This document shows positions 4,585 through 5,406 of a stretch of DNA of 5,406 bases, one piece after another (position 1 is the first letter of the stretch; every line of letters starts with the position of its first letter). The translations under genes and the position numbers were made by a program. Below the pieces are notes generated by a model that searched no databases, was not told where the DNA came from, and was given only the letters and a program-made list of their open reading frames with translations. This DNA comes from Alphaproteobacteria bacterium (lineage in GTDB: Bacteria > Pseudomonadota > Alphaproteobacteria > Micavibrionales > UBA2020), in contig JAQSWE010000192.1 of NCBI GenBank assembly GCA_029266795.1, forward strand, positions 1-5,406, read 5' to 3'.

Positions 4585-5406
4585 ATGACGCGCCTGTTTT
4601 ACGCCTTCCTTGCGCTGCTGCTGCTCGCGCCTGTTTCGACCTTCGCGCAGGAAGAGGCGAAGGATATCGAAACCGCCAGCAAGATCACCGCCGCGACCGT
4701 CTATAGCGACCGTGCGAAAGTGACGCGCGTTGCGGTTGTCGATATACCCGCCGGCGCACATACGGTTGTTTTCACCGGCCTGCCCCCGAGCCTGATGCCG
4801 GATTCCCTGCGTGCGGAAGGCAAGGCGCGCGCGGAAGTAAAATTCGGCGCGGTCTCGCATAAACAGGTGATGTCGAGCGAACTGACATCCGAGCGCGAAC
4901 GCGAGCTGAACGACAAATCGGAAACAATTCAAGACCAGATCACCGCGCTGAACGCGGAGCGCGCGGCGATCGAAGCGCAGAAAACCTTTATCAGCCAAAT
5001 CGGCCAGCAGGCACAATTGCGCAGCGGCGAGGAAATTGCCGAGATCAACCTGAAGCCCGAACAATGGGCGGCGGCGGCGGCCACGATCCGCACGAATATA
5101 GCGGAAGCATCGAAGGCGCTGCTGGAAATCGACATCCGCAACCGCACCCTGTCGCGCGAACAGCAGAGGGTCTTGAACGAACTCTCGACCCTTCGCACCG
5201 GCGGCCGCAGCACCTATTCGGTCAGCATTCCCGTCGAAACCGCATCTGCCACCAGCCTGACCGTGGAGCTCAGCTATCAGGTGCCCGATGCGACATGGCA
5301 ACCGCTCTATGATGCGCGCCTGTCGACCGAAGGCAAGGGCGAGCTGAAACTGACGCAATTCGGCGCGGTCAGCCAGCGCACGGGCGAGGACTGGACGGGC
5401 ATCACG
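4585..5406 (+). CDS. Exported DUF4140/DUF4139 (MuiA-like) protein, C-terminus beyond window
   Basis: There are 274 codons with no stop before the right edge, so the protein is partial at its C-terminus. A signal peptide is clear: basic MTR, hydrophobic core (4-16), and a likely cut after Ala21 (TFA-Q). The DUF4140 N-terminal domain follows, with VYSDRAKVTR (39-48), DIPAGAHTVVFTGLPPSLMPDSLR (53-76, read in parts) and its usual length. A charged coiled-coil region (about 97-150, continuing 170-205) comes next, then the start of DUF4139 with SYQVPDATWQPLYDARL (230-246) and QRTGEDW (264-270). This architecture is that of the mucoidy-inhibitor A family, whose biochemical role is not settled. The ATG has AAAGGA (4569-4574) 10 bases upstream; an in-frame TTG two codons earlier is less likely. 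It is divergent from the other genes and functionally unconnected to them as far as I can see. Confidence 0.85.
   Translation, partial: MTRLFYAFLALLLLAPVSTFAQEEAKDIETASKITAATVYSDRAKVTRVAVVDIPAGAHTVVFTGLPPSLMPDSLRAEGKARAEVKFGAVSHKQVMSSELTSERERELNDKSETIQDQITALNAERAAIEAQKTFISQIGQQAQLRSGEEIAEINLKPEQWAAAAATIRTNIAEASKALLEIDIRNRTLSREQQRVLNELSTLRTGGRSTYSVSIPVETASATSLTVELSYQVPDATWQPLYDARLSTEGKGELKLTQFGAVSQRTGEDWTGIT

Noticed and set aside
4567..5358. 263-codon open frame on the minus strand
   Set aside because: It lies antisense to the MuiA-like gene, whose signal peptide, domain motifs and ribosome site are clear. The antisense product is Arg/Gly/Ala-rich with no recognisable domain, as expected from the complement of GC-rich coding sequence.
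1..5406. tRNA, rRNA, CRISPR array, insertion sequence or toxin-antitoxin pair
   Set aside because: No cloverleaf, spaced direct repeats, terminal inverted repeats with a transposase, or matching small gene pairs were seen on either strand.

Overview
The window looks like ordinary chromosomal DNA from a Gram-negative proteobacterium, most likely an alphaproteobacterium. It is moderately GC-rich, genes are densely packed, and there is an ECF sigma / short membrane anti-sigma / membrane-anchored sensor cassette of a kind common in that class. I cannot assign a genus. Nine protein genes are supported. Eight lie on the minus strand and one, at the right edge, lies on the plus strand. No RNA genes, insertion sequences, CRISPR arrays or phage genes are visible.

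Right to left in the direction of minus-strand transcription, the layout is as follows. (1) A small two-helix membrane protein of unknown function (4260-4502) is divergent from the plus-strand gene. (2) A three-gene ECF cassette (4127 down to 2811) encodes the sigma factor, a one-helix anti-sigma candidate and a CnrX/CpxP-like membrane-anchored sensor. Its reading frames overlap by 29 and 4 bases. It ends in a strong hairpin terminator with T-runs on both strands (2762-2794). (3) A cytoplasmic HExxH zinc-peptidase-like gene (2672-1671) has its own near-consensus sigma-70-type promoter. (4) A three-gene signalling cassette (1574 to beyond the left edge) encodes a stand-alone CheY-like receiver, a CheX-like protein that lacks the catalytic glutamate of its family, and a FIST-domain protein truncated by the window edge. 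On the plus strand, 4585-5406 is the first 274 codons of an exported DUF4140/DUF4139 (MuiA-like) protein.

The ECF cassette probably works like CnrYXH-type systems. The periplasmic domain of the sensor controls release of the sigma factor from the membrane anti-sigma. The left cassette looks like a chemotaxis-derived module in which FIST senses a small ligand, the receiver carries the phosphoryl group, and the CheX-like protein binds the receiver.

The most interesting signals are the CheX active-site substitution beside an intact receiver and a FIST sensor, an 11-bp dyad with arms two helical turns apart just upstream of the sigma gene, and an AT-rich palindrome in front of the receiver gene. 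I saw no clearly new defence or mobile system.
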